64,000 bases of DNA from Calendula officinalis (Eukaryota; Streptophyta; Magnoliopsida; Asterales; Asteraceae), in the NCBI GenBank assembly GCA_963853835.1, contig OY970820.1:27800873-27864872 (forward strand), in the 5' to 3' direction. Below are positions 34,010 through 46,000 of this stretch, in pieces. The notes under the pieces were generated by a model. It was not told the origin of the DNA and made no database searches. It was given only the letters and a program-made list of their open reading frames with translations. The position numbers and the translations under genes were made by a program. Each line of letters starts with the position of its first letter. Positions within the stretch are counted from its first letter, which is position 1.

Positions 34010-34212
34010 TGACACCGAAGAGCACTGGTGTCAGACATTTTGACTTGGCACCGAAGAGTACTGGTGCCAGGCCTTGTTTATGGGATTATTCCCGTCTGAG
34101 TTTATATCTGACTTGACACCGAAGAGCACTGGTGTCAGATGTTTTGACTTGGCACCGAAGAGTACTGGTGCCAGGCCTTTTTGACTCAACACCGAAGAGT
34201 ACAGGTGTTGAG
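34010..34212 (+). repeat. Array of five hairpins with constant loop, 5' LTR copy
   Basis: Five inverted repeats with a 10-base loop GAAGAG(C/T)AC(T/A). Stems: TGACACC/GGTGTCA at 34010-34033, TGGCACC/GGTGCCA at 34046-34069, TGACACC/GGTGTCA at 34114-34137, TGGCACC/GGTGCCA at 34150-34173, CTCAACACC/GGTGTTGAG at 34185-34212. Where the stem changes, both sides change together. Hairpins 1-2 and 3-4 form a duplicated pair. The array ends 53 bp upstream of the TATA box, so it lies in U3. Confidence 0.9.
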
Positions 34213-34265
34213 GTGGTGTGAAGCGGGTCGAGGTTTATCTCTCGGCCCAAGTCACACTAGCGCGC

Positions 34266-34275
34266 TATATAAATA
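34266..34275 (+). promoter_or_regulatory. Candidate TATA box of the LARD LTR
   Basis: TATATAAATA, followed at once by four to five tandem copies of AAAATCTGAGTAAT. An equivalent box lies in the second LTR near 41042. Confidence 0.65.
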
Positions 34276-34684
34276 AAATCTGAGTAATAAAATCTGAGCA
34301 ATAAAATCTGAGAAATAAATCTGAGTAATTAATCGAGTAGTTTCTGACTAGGAGTACACCGATGTGCCCTCATGTGTTGTATGTTACGATTGTTTGCATT
34401 TTGAGAATTATTCACTCAGCTTCCCCAGCTGACCCCTATTTTCCCCACTGTTTCAGGTACTTGCAAAGGGAAGGAGAAGGTGGACGGTTGACCGCTGTAT
34501 CTTTTCATTACTGATGTGGACATCATTTAATATTTTGAAACACTTTACTTTATCTTAACTATTTCCGCAATAAATACGTTTTTAATGTTAAATATTAATA
34601 TCTGAGATTTATTTATGGGACCTTTTGATTATAATTTTATTTTCAAAAATTTTAAAAATCTTGTAAATTTAGGGTGTTACAAGT

Positions 34685-34696
34685 TGGTATCAGAGC
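34685..34696 (+). promoter_or_regulatory. Primer binding site of the LARD
   Basis: TGGTATCAGAGC, three bases after the 5' LTR end. Confidence 0.92.
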
Positions 34697-37600
34697 ACTG
34701 ACTTGAGGGATTTGGATTCACAAGGGGTGAATTCAAACTCAAGTTTGAGTTATGAGTTTTTAAAATGAGAAATGAGTAAACTATTTTCTGAGTAAAGATT
34801 CCACATCCAGTATGCAGCATGTCACGTCGACCTCTCGCTTTCCAGTTGCCAGTAATATTTTAGAGGTTTTATTTATTTGGGAATTTCGTGGTATTATGAG
34901 TTTTGAGGAATGACAAATATGAGAACTGTTGTTATTATTTTGAGTATAATTCTGATTTAACTCTGAGTGTATTTCGCGACGAGAATCGCTTTTCTGAGTA
35001 TATTTTCCGTGTGTAATTCTGAGTGCATTTACGTCATACATGCTAAAAATTATAATTACATACAATTTTATATAATCTATGAGGTTTTATAATTCTGATA
35101 AATTTGTAACCAAAAGGGGTAATAAATTGATATGAAATTTTGATAGTAATTCCATAAGTTATTTGATGAGAACATGTCTTGGGTAAATAAAAATGAGAAG
35201 GAATAAATTTTTCTTTTGGGAAAATCTTTTTGCTGAGAAAATGATAAACCGAGATTTACTAAATTGAGATCAAATGAGAAAACTATTAAAGTATGTGATT
35301 TTAATAGCTGAGTCTGAAAATCCATAATTTTTTTATGAATTCAGTGAGAGATTATTAATTTAACACAGAGATATTGAATAACCTATATAAGTTTGTTATA
35401 CCAACTAATCGAGGATTGCCGAGTCAAATTAAATAGAAATTATTCAAGTTTATCTTAAAGGGTATTTATTAAAAGTGAACTAAAGGGAGACTATCATCAT
35501 GAATTCAGTGATGATTTATTTAAAAATGAATCAGAAGAGCTTATTAGTTATATTATGTTCTGAGTTAAAAACATAATAAAATACTTTGTCTGAGCGTTTT
35601 TTTTGCTGAGTGCATTTATGAGTAATGTTTATAAGATTTTGAGTAATTTATCAGATATGAAAGTAAAATTTTCTTCCTTTTAGTGTGATTTGCTGGTGGA
35701 TTTATATGTGGGAAGTTGTAAACTTTGGGATTGACTCGTGACCAAACAGAAGTAGGTGTCGAAAGTAATAGAGGGCCCCTATTATCGTACACACCGAACT
35801 TTTGGTTGGTTATGGGGAGATTTTGAAGGGAACGATGGACCAATGCTTGTTATTGTGAATTTATTTTATGCATGTTATTTGTTTGAGTGAGTATATGTGG
35901 TTTATGTTATCATAATAGAGAATTCTAGTGCCAAACTCGAGGACGAGTTTTCTCCAAGTGGAGTTGAGTAGGAGTAAAAAGGGAAATTTCTAAAAAATAA
36001 AATAATTATCGGTATGTATTATTATGAGCATGATGCTTATACATAGAGATTTTCTGGATGAGGATTTTAAAAGTATGAAATCTAGAAACATATACTTGAT
36101 TTGAAATTTATAAAAGTAACCACCGAATAGAGCAAATAGAGAATATTTGAATTAATTTTATAGTGTAAGTACCGAGTATACAAAATGATAGATCGGGTTT
36201 ACTGGAGAAATTAACAATCAAGTTAATTGGGTTGAATGAATATCGTGCAAAAGAGAAGTAGTAATACTACAATTATATACAAAATAAGACAGTATACTTA
36301 TTCTTGGGTGGTTATAAATGTGATAATGAGAAATCATTGAATTAAAGTGATGAGAACTTATTACTGAGTCGAATATGAGAAAACTGCTACAATGAAATTT
36401 TGAGGAAAATGAGTTAAAATGAGATCGGTAATTTGCTGGTAATGAGTTATTATTAAAACGAGCTAAATGATAAAATTTTATTTTGATTAATTATGGAGTA
36501 ATTTTGAGTTATAAGAAATTTATAAATCGAGTTACATAAGCAAATTTATAAAATGAGTCAAAAGAGAAAAGTATTAAATTAACGGGAAGTTTTATTCAAA
36601 TTTTTGAAGTATTATAAAGTGTTATGAGTTTTGAGGTATTATAAAATTATATGAGAAAACTCTATTTATGAATAATTATTAAACTTGAGATGAGAACAAC
36701 TATTCAATAAATTTATTTTGAACTTAGGAGAAATTTCAAAAAAATGAGAATGTACTGAATTGATGAACCATGAGTAAACCGTAAGATTTAGAATAAAGTG
36801 TAACTGCGAATTGAGTAAATGAGAACTAAGGAATTAATTCGTAATTTGAGTAACGAGAAATCATTATAAATAGGAGACTTGAAATTTAATTGGAATTTTT
36901 AGTGGGTAACATGAAATTAATGAGTAGATATGGTCAAAATAATTAAGGGACATTTTAAATTGTGTAAAATCAGTGAAACGGTCTATTAAAGGATCGTTAA
37001 ACTAGATGAATGAGAAAACATCTATTAAAATATTATCGAGAAACCACTAAATGTAATAGAATGAAAACCTATTAAAGGGAATTAAATGTCAAAATCGTTA
37101 ATTTGAGCTATTTAAAGGGTTATCAACATCGGTAATATGCAAACCTAATAGAGTAAGGTAACGATATAATGTTAAAGAAGAGTTATTTTGAGAACCAATA
37201 ACACGGGTGAGAGAGTATATCATCCCAAGTATTATAAGCTGGTAAATTGGAACACGCGAGTAGTAATAAGAATGAGTAAAAATGTGATTTATACCTAATG
37301 CTATTAATCGTAAATATTATTACCATATGAGTTGTTACTGAGCTAGAGTTGTGGGTTTGCTTCTGAGTTAAGATTTATGAGTTTGCTCCTGAGTTATACA
37401 TTTTCGAGTTATACTCCTGAGATATGTTTTGAGTTTATTTCTGAGTGGGACGTCTGAGTTACATTTCCCAGATCATATTTTGGAGTTATATACCTGAGTA
37501 TATGAGAATTCTGTGTGATATGTATATTCCTTGTGATCTATTTGCATGGTTTTTTATATTAATTGATAATGGTGTAAACCGCTAGATTATTTATTATGCT

Positions 37601-38352
37601 GATAACAAGCTGTTGACCCATAGAGTAGAGGACCTTCCGAGTCATTTTGGTAGAAAATTGTCGATAATGAAATTTTTTTATCTGTTGCTAAAATGTGTAA
37701 GTGGTCATTTGATGGAGTTGTGCGGGAAGAAAATTCTCCATAAAAACTTGTTATCGTCATGAGAGATTCAAGTGTGATTGTGCAAATGGTTTGGATGACC
37801 TGGTACTACGCCGAGCATCTGGTATCGCCAACAAATCAATAGTAAATTTCCAAATGGAGTTGAATCGGTGATTCAACGCGACGTTAATCGCTGAGTGCAA
37901 CAACTGTATCCGAATGCGAGAGCAAGAAGACGCCTTCAGGAGAGTATCGTGGTGTATTTTATGCTCATTATCAAATTTTCTTTGCATACTGAGATCCATA
38001 GTGAGCATCTTGACCTTATTCCTTTTAGCCTTATCGTTTTGCGCCACTAGAGGCGGATAATTGTATGAGCACTTACGTGATCTGGAGTTCATTTCCTATT
38101 AAGTAAATTCACCATGAAGAGCTTCTTTCTATTCATAACTTTATCGCTTTTATTCTTCTTTTCCATTTGAGTATGCATGTCGTAGGTCACCCTGATGAAT
38201 TTCCTTTTCATTCTTAACCTTATCATTTTGTTTCCTTTCCCCATTCGAGGACGTGTGTCGTTGGCAAGTATGAGTTGAGACGCGAGATTACTACCCTGAG
38301 TTCTTCCGAGCAATGACTTCGGGGACGAAGTCTATTTCAAGTGGAGTTGAGT
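34697..38352 (+). other. Non-coding interior of the LARD
   Basis: 3.66 kb, AT-rich, saturated with TGAG and CTGAGT words. No gag, protease, reverse transcriptase or integrase motif in any frame. At 35930-35970 a block (GGACGAG...CAAGTGGAGTTGAGT) repeats the sequence just before the 3' LTR (38319-38352), suggesting a rearranged or tandem-deleted ancestor. Confidence 0.75.
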
Positions 38353-41300
38353 TGTAACGCCCCAAAATTTATATTAATTAAATAGAATTATTTAATCACA
38401 ATTTATTATTTATAATTAATTCTATATTATTTGGGCGACCTGTATTTAGACGGTTCGTCTTTATCAGACGTTATATATTTATATGTGACGCCTCGTTATT
38501 CAAACAATTAATTTTGTAACGTTTCGTCTGATGTATTCGAGTCATTTAATTTCCCGAGTGTTGAGCGTCAGGGCGAGGCCGGCCATGGGCCAAGGCCGAC
38601 ACCGTCTTTTATTCGGTTGTGTTATTATTTAATCTAAGTGAGGGGTTAATACTAGTATCCTAGGTCCCGTTATTATTATTTTCTTTCTCTTGTACAAAAT
38701 TCCGAAAAAAAATGAACTTAGAGACTATTCTCGGTAATTGCCTTCTTGGACCGGATCCCCTTAGATGGGCTTTTCTGTTTTTTTAAAAAGGAATCCGAAA
38801 CCCATTTACAGCCCTTTAATATAAGTCGCTTTGTGCGTTTTCTTTTCCTTATGCTCGAAACCCCTACTTGCCGACAAAAGAAACACACTCTCTTCCTAAT
38901 TCGGCAGCCACCATAGGGCACCTCCTTGAAGTTTTAATTCGTCCAGCCATGTCAGGCATCTCCAATCTCGATCTTCTTAACCTCCGGTCGACGGGAAGAA
39001 GCAAGCAGGTCTGAGTGGTAAGCCATTGTAGTATGATTTCATGTTCCTTCCTTTGTATTCATGGATTCTATCGTCCTTAATAATCGTAATCTGTGTTCTT
39101 CCCGACGTCGAGCAGAAAGAAAGCAGCGAGAAACGAGGTTGACTGATCGAGTTTAGCTGGAGAAGAGTAGTTGTGAAATTGTTTAGCTGCTGGTCGAGAT
39201 CTTAGGTAAAATTCTCGGTTGTTTCTTTTCATTTCCATTCTATCTTCTGGCTTCAATTGTTAATCGGTTTCTTCCTGTTTTTCTGGGTAGTGTTTCTGTG
39301 ACGACAAACAGCAAGCAGGGGGGGGGGGGGCTAAGTATCGAAGGAGGTTGAGCAGGGAACATCGGGTTTGGTTCAAGCTAGTTGGAGTGGTTCGGTAGTC
39401 CTCTCTTCCGAACTTCACTTCGTAATTGTTTACTCGTTTCATTATCTGTTAATAATTTGATTATATCTAAGGGCTGAGGGTTGCGTGAGATCGAGCAGGA
39501 GGAACGAGTGTAACGTTACTATCATGAAGGGTTGTGTGTCCAAACAGAATCGGCGGGGAGAGTGTTGATCGAGTGGAACCCCGAGTCGGATTTTTTTTTT
39601 GAGAAGCAATCGGTAGTCAAAACTCTTGTGTCCTTTCTTTCTTTTATCATTTTGTCTGTGACTGATTTTGTTCCGCGCAGGGCTGTGACCGAGCCATAAC
39701 TGTCGGGTTGGGTTGGGTTAAAACCATTGTCATTTTGACTAAATGTTTTAATAACCGGAAACCGAACCCGTAGGGTTCTTGGTTCCTAAACCGGATAACT
39801 TTCGCAAGAATAATAACGAGATTGTTGTGAACATAAACTTCTGTGATACAAAATGATTTTTGGAGCTGTCGAGTGCCTCGGGAGCTAACGAGATGGTGTC
39901 GGGTTTGTTAAATCGGGTTTTTATGAAAACATTTTCTGGCAGATTCTGCCCAACGTTTTCGGGCCTCTTTTTACCACACTTAAAATAAGATTTTGGACTT
40001 TTGGCCCGTGTTGGGACCTTGGTTTTTGAGTTAGCTTTTCAATGCCGCAACCCTCACGTCAATCCGAATTACGGTTTAAAAGTTATAGTCAATTTGGTAT
40101 GATACTGTTAGGAAAACGACCTGTGCAACATGTCTGTCTTGCAACACTGTTTTGAGACACTTAGAGTCTGTTTTAGCCAGTGACCGTCTCACAGAGATAT
40201 GTAGTTCTGGTTGTCTACTTTTCATGGTAAAAATATGGGATAAATCTACTGCACAGTTTAAGAGTTATAGCAGTTTCCGTGAGACCGACGGGTGCTGCCA
40301 GTTTTCTAAATTGAGTACTTAGAACGGATTGTAATTCAGGTTTCATTTTTATGCTTTTAGGATCATCTAGGAATAACCGAGCAGCGCCTTAGAGTATTGA
40401 GGATCCTTTGGAGCTTACGTTTCTCGAGGTGAGTATTCTCACCGTGTATTCAGTTTTAACGTTGTACATGCATGACTTATGTGTTACATTTCTTGCACCA
40501 TAATTGTTATCTGAGCTTGAGCTGTTATCTGAGTTTGATCCGCTATCTGAGTTTGATTTGTTATCTGAGTTTGACATGCTATCTGAGTATCTGAGCAGCT
40601 ATTGATTTATTTTAATCTGAGACATTGTGCCTGGGTAACCGAGCTCGGCACAGGGTCATTCTGTGCTACTACTTGCTAGGGCATCTGAGATAATTATGTT
40701 AAAGAGATAATAAAACATAATAACACACATCTGAGTTTTTGGCTATATGCCTGGGATCACCTCCCGTCTGAGTTTATATCTGACTTGACACCGAAGAGCA
40801 CTGGTGTCAGACGTTTTGACTTGGCACCGAAGAGTACTGGTGCCAGGCCTTGTTTTTGGGATTATTCCCGTCTGAGTTTATATCTGACTTGACACCGAAG
40901 AGCACTGGTGTCAGATGATTTGACTTGGCACCGAAGAGTACTGGTGCCAGGCCTTTTTGACTCAACACCGAAGAGTACAGGTGTTGAGGTGGTGTGAAGC
41001 GGGTCGAGGTTTATCTCTCGGCCCAAGTCACACTAGGGCGCTATATAAATAAAATCTGAGTAATAAAATCTGAGCAATAAAATCTGAGAAATAAATCTGA
41101 GTAATTAATCGAGTAGTTTCTGACTAGGAGTACACCGATGTGCCCTCATGTGTTGTATGTTACGATTGTTTGCATTTTGAGAATTATTCACTCAGCTTAC
41201 CCAGCTGACCCCTATTTTCCCCACTGTTTCAGGTACTAGCAAAGGGAAGGAGAAGGTGGACGGTTGACCGCTGTATCTTTTCATTACTGATGTGGACATC

Positions 41301-41457
41301 ATTTAATATTTTAAAACACTTTACTTTATCTTAACTATTTCCGCAATAAATACGTTTTTAATGTTAAATATTAATATCTGAGATTTATTTATGGGACCTT
41401 TTGATTATAATTTTATTTTCAAAAATTTTAAAAATCTTGTAAATTTAGGGTGTTACA
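38353..41457 (+). mobile_element. 3' LTR of the LARD
   Basis: 3,105 bp, near-identical to 31578-34681, with a G12 run near 39320 in place of G10. Confidence 0.92.
40786..40988 (+). repeat. Array of five hairpins, 3' LTR copy
   Basis: Same five stem-loops as in 34010-34212. Stem and loop bases are unchanged between copies; single differences fall in the spacers (for example TCAGACATT to TCAGACGTT). Confidence 0.88.
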
Positions 41458-42507
41458 CCTTTACTCCTACTTCATCTCTTTAAAAAAAAAAACGAATATG
41501 TGTTGCTTTACTTTGTAGGTCGTGTCGTTTTCACAGGTTCTGAACCTTCAAAAAGTTTAACTGCTGCTCAATCAACTCCTCCCCTTCCTTTGAAGGGCGT
41601 GTCAGATCCCTTGATCATATCTTACCAATCAGCTGCTACCTCTCAACCTTCCTTCACACCTGTTATAACAACGCCCCTTCCCCTAAATATGGAGTTGGGA
41701 GAAGGTTCTGATGCTGACATTTTTGCGAGGGTGAAGTCTAGTTTATCAGGGACCGTTGAGATGCTCTCTGTACTGCAGGAACGTTGTGCTCGGAGGGAGC
41801 AGATTGCTCTGGAACGGAATGCTGACTTCGAACGTCTCAACAGTTTAATGACGGAGTGTAGGTCTCTTTACAACAAGGAGGTGGCTGATAAGAAACGAAT
41901 GTCGAAAACCGTTGATCAGCTTTCTACTGAAAATACCAAATTGCAGGAACGTGTTGAAGAGATGGAATGACAACATGGGTTTTCCGGAGCCAGGATAGCT
42001 GAACTTGAGAGTGCTTCTATTGATAGAGACTCTCACCTTCGTGATACTGAACGAAGTTTGACGGAGGTATCATCTGATCGTGACTCGTTGAGATGAGAAG
42101 TTGAGCGCCTGAAAAAGCTTATGGATGCTGATCGTGGAAACTTCATTTGGCTGTTGGAAAGAGGAATCCCTGGCATGATCCAAGTCTTCTTATCTTCGGA
42201 TGATTTTGTTAATCGGAATGCCAACTTGCAGGAAGAGAGTGTGAACCTTGGTCGGTACCAAGGTTGTTTGGATACTCACAAGGAATATCAGGATTTGTTG
42301 GGGGACCGTCCTTTACTGCATGACCATCCGAACGCGGAAAACAATATTCTGACTCTTTTCAGCCAATTGGTGGCTTCAGATTATGAGCTGTTAAGCTCTT
42401 TGGAAGGCGGATTGGTGAGCCTGAATGAAGTGAAGAAAATGGTAGAAAGCCTTCCTATGGGTCCGGAAGACATCGGTGAGAGCTCCGGCCGACCCTCGAA
42501 CCCCTAA

Positions 42508-43041
42508 GTTTTTAGACAATTTTTTTTGTATAGCACCGCTTCCTTATGCTTTTGTTAGTGTTTTGTGTCTGTAATAGGGATACGATCCCCATGCTACTTT
42601 CTTATTGTAATGTGAAGCGTTTTTTTATCGATTCTCATTTGCATTATATCTCGTAATATTTGTGCGTATTATTTTACTGCTGTGTAATGACATTATATCT
42701 ATTTTCTTCGTTTCGTAGGGCGTCCCCTACTTTTAAGAAAAAGATTTTCGATTGTTTATCGTTCGTTATTCCGGTATTCGTCTGGTAACAGGGTTGCGAC
42801 AACCTTCCGGTTGACGCAAACCTGTTCATAGTTATGAACATTTAATCGTCGTGTTCACTTACTTTTTTCTTAATCGTAAGGTAAAAAGTAAAAAGAAACT
42901 TTACGCAACATTTTGAACGAAATAAAAGAAAAAACCTTTCTCGAAAGGGTTACATAATTGTAAAACGCGAAGTACAATCAGCGATGTAAGGTCTACTGCA
43001 AACGAAAATTGCTTCCCTACAACCTATTAATCGAAAATAAA
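42508..43041. other. Spacer between convergent gypsy genes
   Basis: Lies between the 3' end of the antisense gene and the 3' end of pol. No coding sequence; probably carries both polyadenylation regions. Confidence 0.5.
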
Positions 43042-46000
43042 CTAAAAATGAAACTTACGCAGGTTCCTTATGTTCCATGTCCTTGGGACCAGAGATCCAT
43101 CCATTGTCTCAAGAACATAGGAACCGTTCTTTCAAGCTTCCTTCACTCGATACGGACCTTCCCAGTTTGGGCAGAGCTTTCCCGGTTTGAAGTATAAACT
43201 CGCGTCATTCTTTCTTAGCACCAATTCCCCTACCCTGCAAGCTCTTCCTCGTACCTTTCTGTCATAATATCTTTCCGTCAGTGATTTGTACGCCGCCTGT
43301 CGAAACGCAGCATTCTCCCTTCTTTCGTCAACCACATCTAGGTTGTGCCTTAACGCTTCGTCATTCCCTTCTAAGCGGAAACTTTCCACACGCGGAGACG
43401 GCACTATGAGCTCCATTGGTACTACTGCTTCCGAACCATAAACCAAACTGAATGGTGTTTCCTTAGTCGAACTTCTTACCATCGTCCGGTATGCCCACAG
43501 GACATTTTGAAGCTCGTCAGACCACCCTTTCCCCGATCTGTCGAGTCGAGTCTTGATCCCCTTGACTATCGTTCTGTTGGTAACTTCCGTTTCGCCATTG
43601 GCTTGTGGGTGTGCTACAGATGTAAATCGTTGGAGGATATTTGACTTCTCACACCAGCTTCGAAAGGGATTATTCGCAAATTGCTTCCCATTATCGCTTA
43701 TGATCGTATGCGGGAGTCCGAAACGACAGACAATCTGCCTCCATACGAACCTTACAATATTCGCTCTTGAGATACATGCGAGTGCTTCAGCCTCTACCCA
43801 TTTGGTGAAGTAGTCAATAGCTACTACTATGAATTGTAGTCTGCCTGGAGCCTTGGGAAAAGGACCAACGATATCTATCCCCCACTGGCAGAATGGCCAC
43901 GGGCTATGGATACTTGTTAAGTTCACTGAAGGAACCGTTGGTACGTTTGAATATGCTTGACAGTTGGGACATTTACGGACGTGGTCCTCTGTATCTTTCG
44001 TCATGCGAGGCCAAAAGTATCCAGAACGGAGCAGTTTTTGAGCAAGGACCCTGGCTCCGGCATGTGATCCACACATTCCTTTATGGACCTCTCGCACGAC
44101 CTCTCTTCCTTCCTCTATGCCCAAGCATTTCAACCACGGGGTAGAGAAACCTCTTCGGTACAGCCTTCCATCTCTGACAGTGTACTTTCCGGCATTGATT
44201 CTAACCTTTCTTGCTTCCTTCGGGTCATCTGGAAACAGACCACTATCCAAATACCTCCTGATGGGCCTCATCCAGCATTTACCTTCCACTTCTATGACGG
44301 CTAATTCCTCCCCTCCTTCTATGCTTCGTTTTGATAGTATCTCTACAAGGACTTCTTTAGTTAGATGGCAGTATAACATTGACGCCATTTTACTTAAAGC
44401 GTCCGCTTCCTTGTTCTTCGTTCGCGGAACCTGGCATATCTTGACTTCCTCAAACTTAGCCATTTCTTCCTTTACCTTCTTGAGATACTTCTTCATATGC
44501 GTCTCCTTAGCCTCATAAGCTCCATTGATTTGATTAGCAACCAAAAGAGAATCAGTGAAAACTTCCAAATTCTTAATCCTCAAACTTTCTGCCAGACCCA
44601 ACCCTGCTAATAGTGCTTCGTACTCTGACTCATTGCTTGAGCATTTGAAGTCGAATCGTAGAGCGTAAGTTATCTTTTCTTCGTTCGGACCTGTTATGAC
44701 AATTCCAGCTCCGCAGCCGTCCGCCCCTGCAGCTCCGTCGGTATGCATCTCCCAAGACCTGTGCTCGGGGAAACGAGCCAAACCTTCCGTCCTTGCGTTC
44801 TTTTCTTCGATGACTAACGTAACTTCGTTGTCAGGCATTTCTATCAAGAAATCGGCTAGGGCTTGGCCTTTGATACTTGATCTTGGTTTGAAAGTAATAT
44901 CGTGCTCACCAAGCTCTATTGCCCATTTTGTCATTCTTCCGGATCTTTCAGGTTGCAAAAGGATGTTTTTGACGGGTTGATTCGTCATCACGGTGACACT
45001 GTGTGCTTGGAAATATCTTTTCAGCCGCCTTACGGAGTATATTAATGCTAATATCAACTTCTCAATGGTAGCATAATTAAGTTCTGCTCCTTGTAACTCT
45101 CTACTGATGAAGTACACAGGTACCTGCTTCTTTCCCCTTTCTGCGACTAGGACAGAGCTGATTGCTTCGGCATTGGTTGATAGATACATGACTAAAGGTT
45201 CCCCCACCATTGGGCTTGCCATGGTGGGGAGCGCCCTAAGGTATGACTTCAGCTCGACGAAGGCTTTCTCTGCTTCCGGGGTCCACTCGACATTCCCTTT
45301 CTTCGTGTGCCCATGGAGCGTTTTAAAGAAAGGGAGGGACTTCTCTGCAGATTTGGCTAGGAAACGTCCTAAGGCCGCCAATTTCCCATTCAAGCTTTGA
45401 ACATCTTTCATGGTACGTGGGGTTTTCATTTTCAGCAAACCGTCTATCTTTTCGGGATTTGCTTGAATTCCTGCGGTTGTAACCATATGTCCCAGGAACT
45501 TCCCTCTGCTTACCCCGAAGGAGCACTTCTTCGGATTCAGCTTCATGTTGACTTTCCTGAGCTGCAACAATGTCTCCTCCACATCTTTTATTAAATCATT
45601 ATCTTTCCTACTTTTGATGACCATATCGTCTACATACACTTCGAGGTTCCTGCCGATCTGTTCATTAAACGCCTTGTCTACCAGCCTTTGATATGTTGCT
45701 CCAGCGTTCCGTAATCCGAAGGGCATTTTGACGTAACAAAACGTTCCTTTTGCCGTATGAAAATATGTCTTTTCTTCATCCTCCCTTGCCATCTGCACCT
45801 GATGGTATCCCTTATATGCGTCTAGGAAAGATTTCCATTTGTATCCCCCCAAAGATTCCACCTTTTGTTCAATCTCTGGGAGAGGATAACTATCCTTCGG
45901 GCAAGCTTTATTCAGGTCTTTGAAATCGACACACATTCTCATCGACCCATCCGATTTTTTAACTAATACCGGGTTAGCTATCCACTCCGGATACTGCGCA

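Larger units (their letters stand above)
31578..34681 (+). mobile_element. 5' LTR of the LARD
   Basis: 3,104 bp. Contains a G10 run near 32545, a cluster of TCTGAGTTTGA repeats at 33735-33830, five covarying hairpins at 34010-34212 and a TATA box at 34266. Confidence 0.92.
31578..41457 (+). mobile_element. Nested non-coding LTR element (LARD-like)
   Basis: 9,880 bp element with 3,104 and 3,105 bp LTRs and a perfect 5 bp TSD CCTTT (31573-31577 and 41458-41462). LTRs run TGTAACGCCCC to GTGTTACA. The 3.67 kb interior has a tRNA-Met PBS but no gag or pol, only ORFs under 115 codons. Size and lack of coding fit the large retrotransposon derivative class, dependent on another element's proteins. 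By eye the LTRs differ at about 14 sites plus a G-run length, near 99.5% identity, so the insertion is young. Confidence 0.92.
30061..42507 (+). pseudogene. Antisense gene of the gypsy element (putative gypsy-type transposon protein, Transposase_28-like)
   Basis: Plus-strand gene, opposite to gag-pol. Starts MRKDKTIKEK at 30061. The globular N-terminal region (PVYLQILHGGLRFHVDNFI, LIGFIMLCRALGIPLSVKLF, WKFNFLFIKR) resembles the PF04195 family found in Tat elements. Exons: 30061-31185, 31250-31543 and 41519-42507, with frame-keeping GT-AG introns; the second intron now contains the 9.9 kb LARD and was about 90 bp before. The last exon encodes a long coiled coil (LERNADFERLNSLM, STENTKLQERVEEME) and a conserved tail (LLERGIPGMIQVF). 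Decayed: an 18-G run at 30665-30682 shifts the frame, with stops TAA at 31104 and TGA at 41968 and 42094. Function unknown. Confidence 0.8.
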
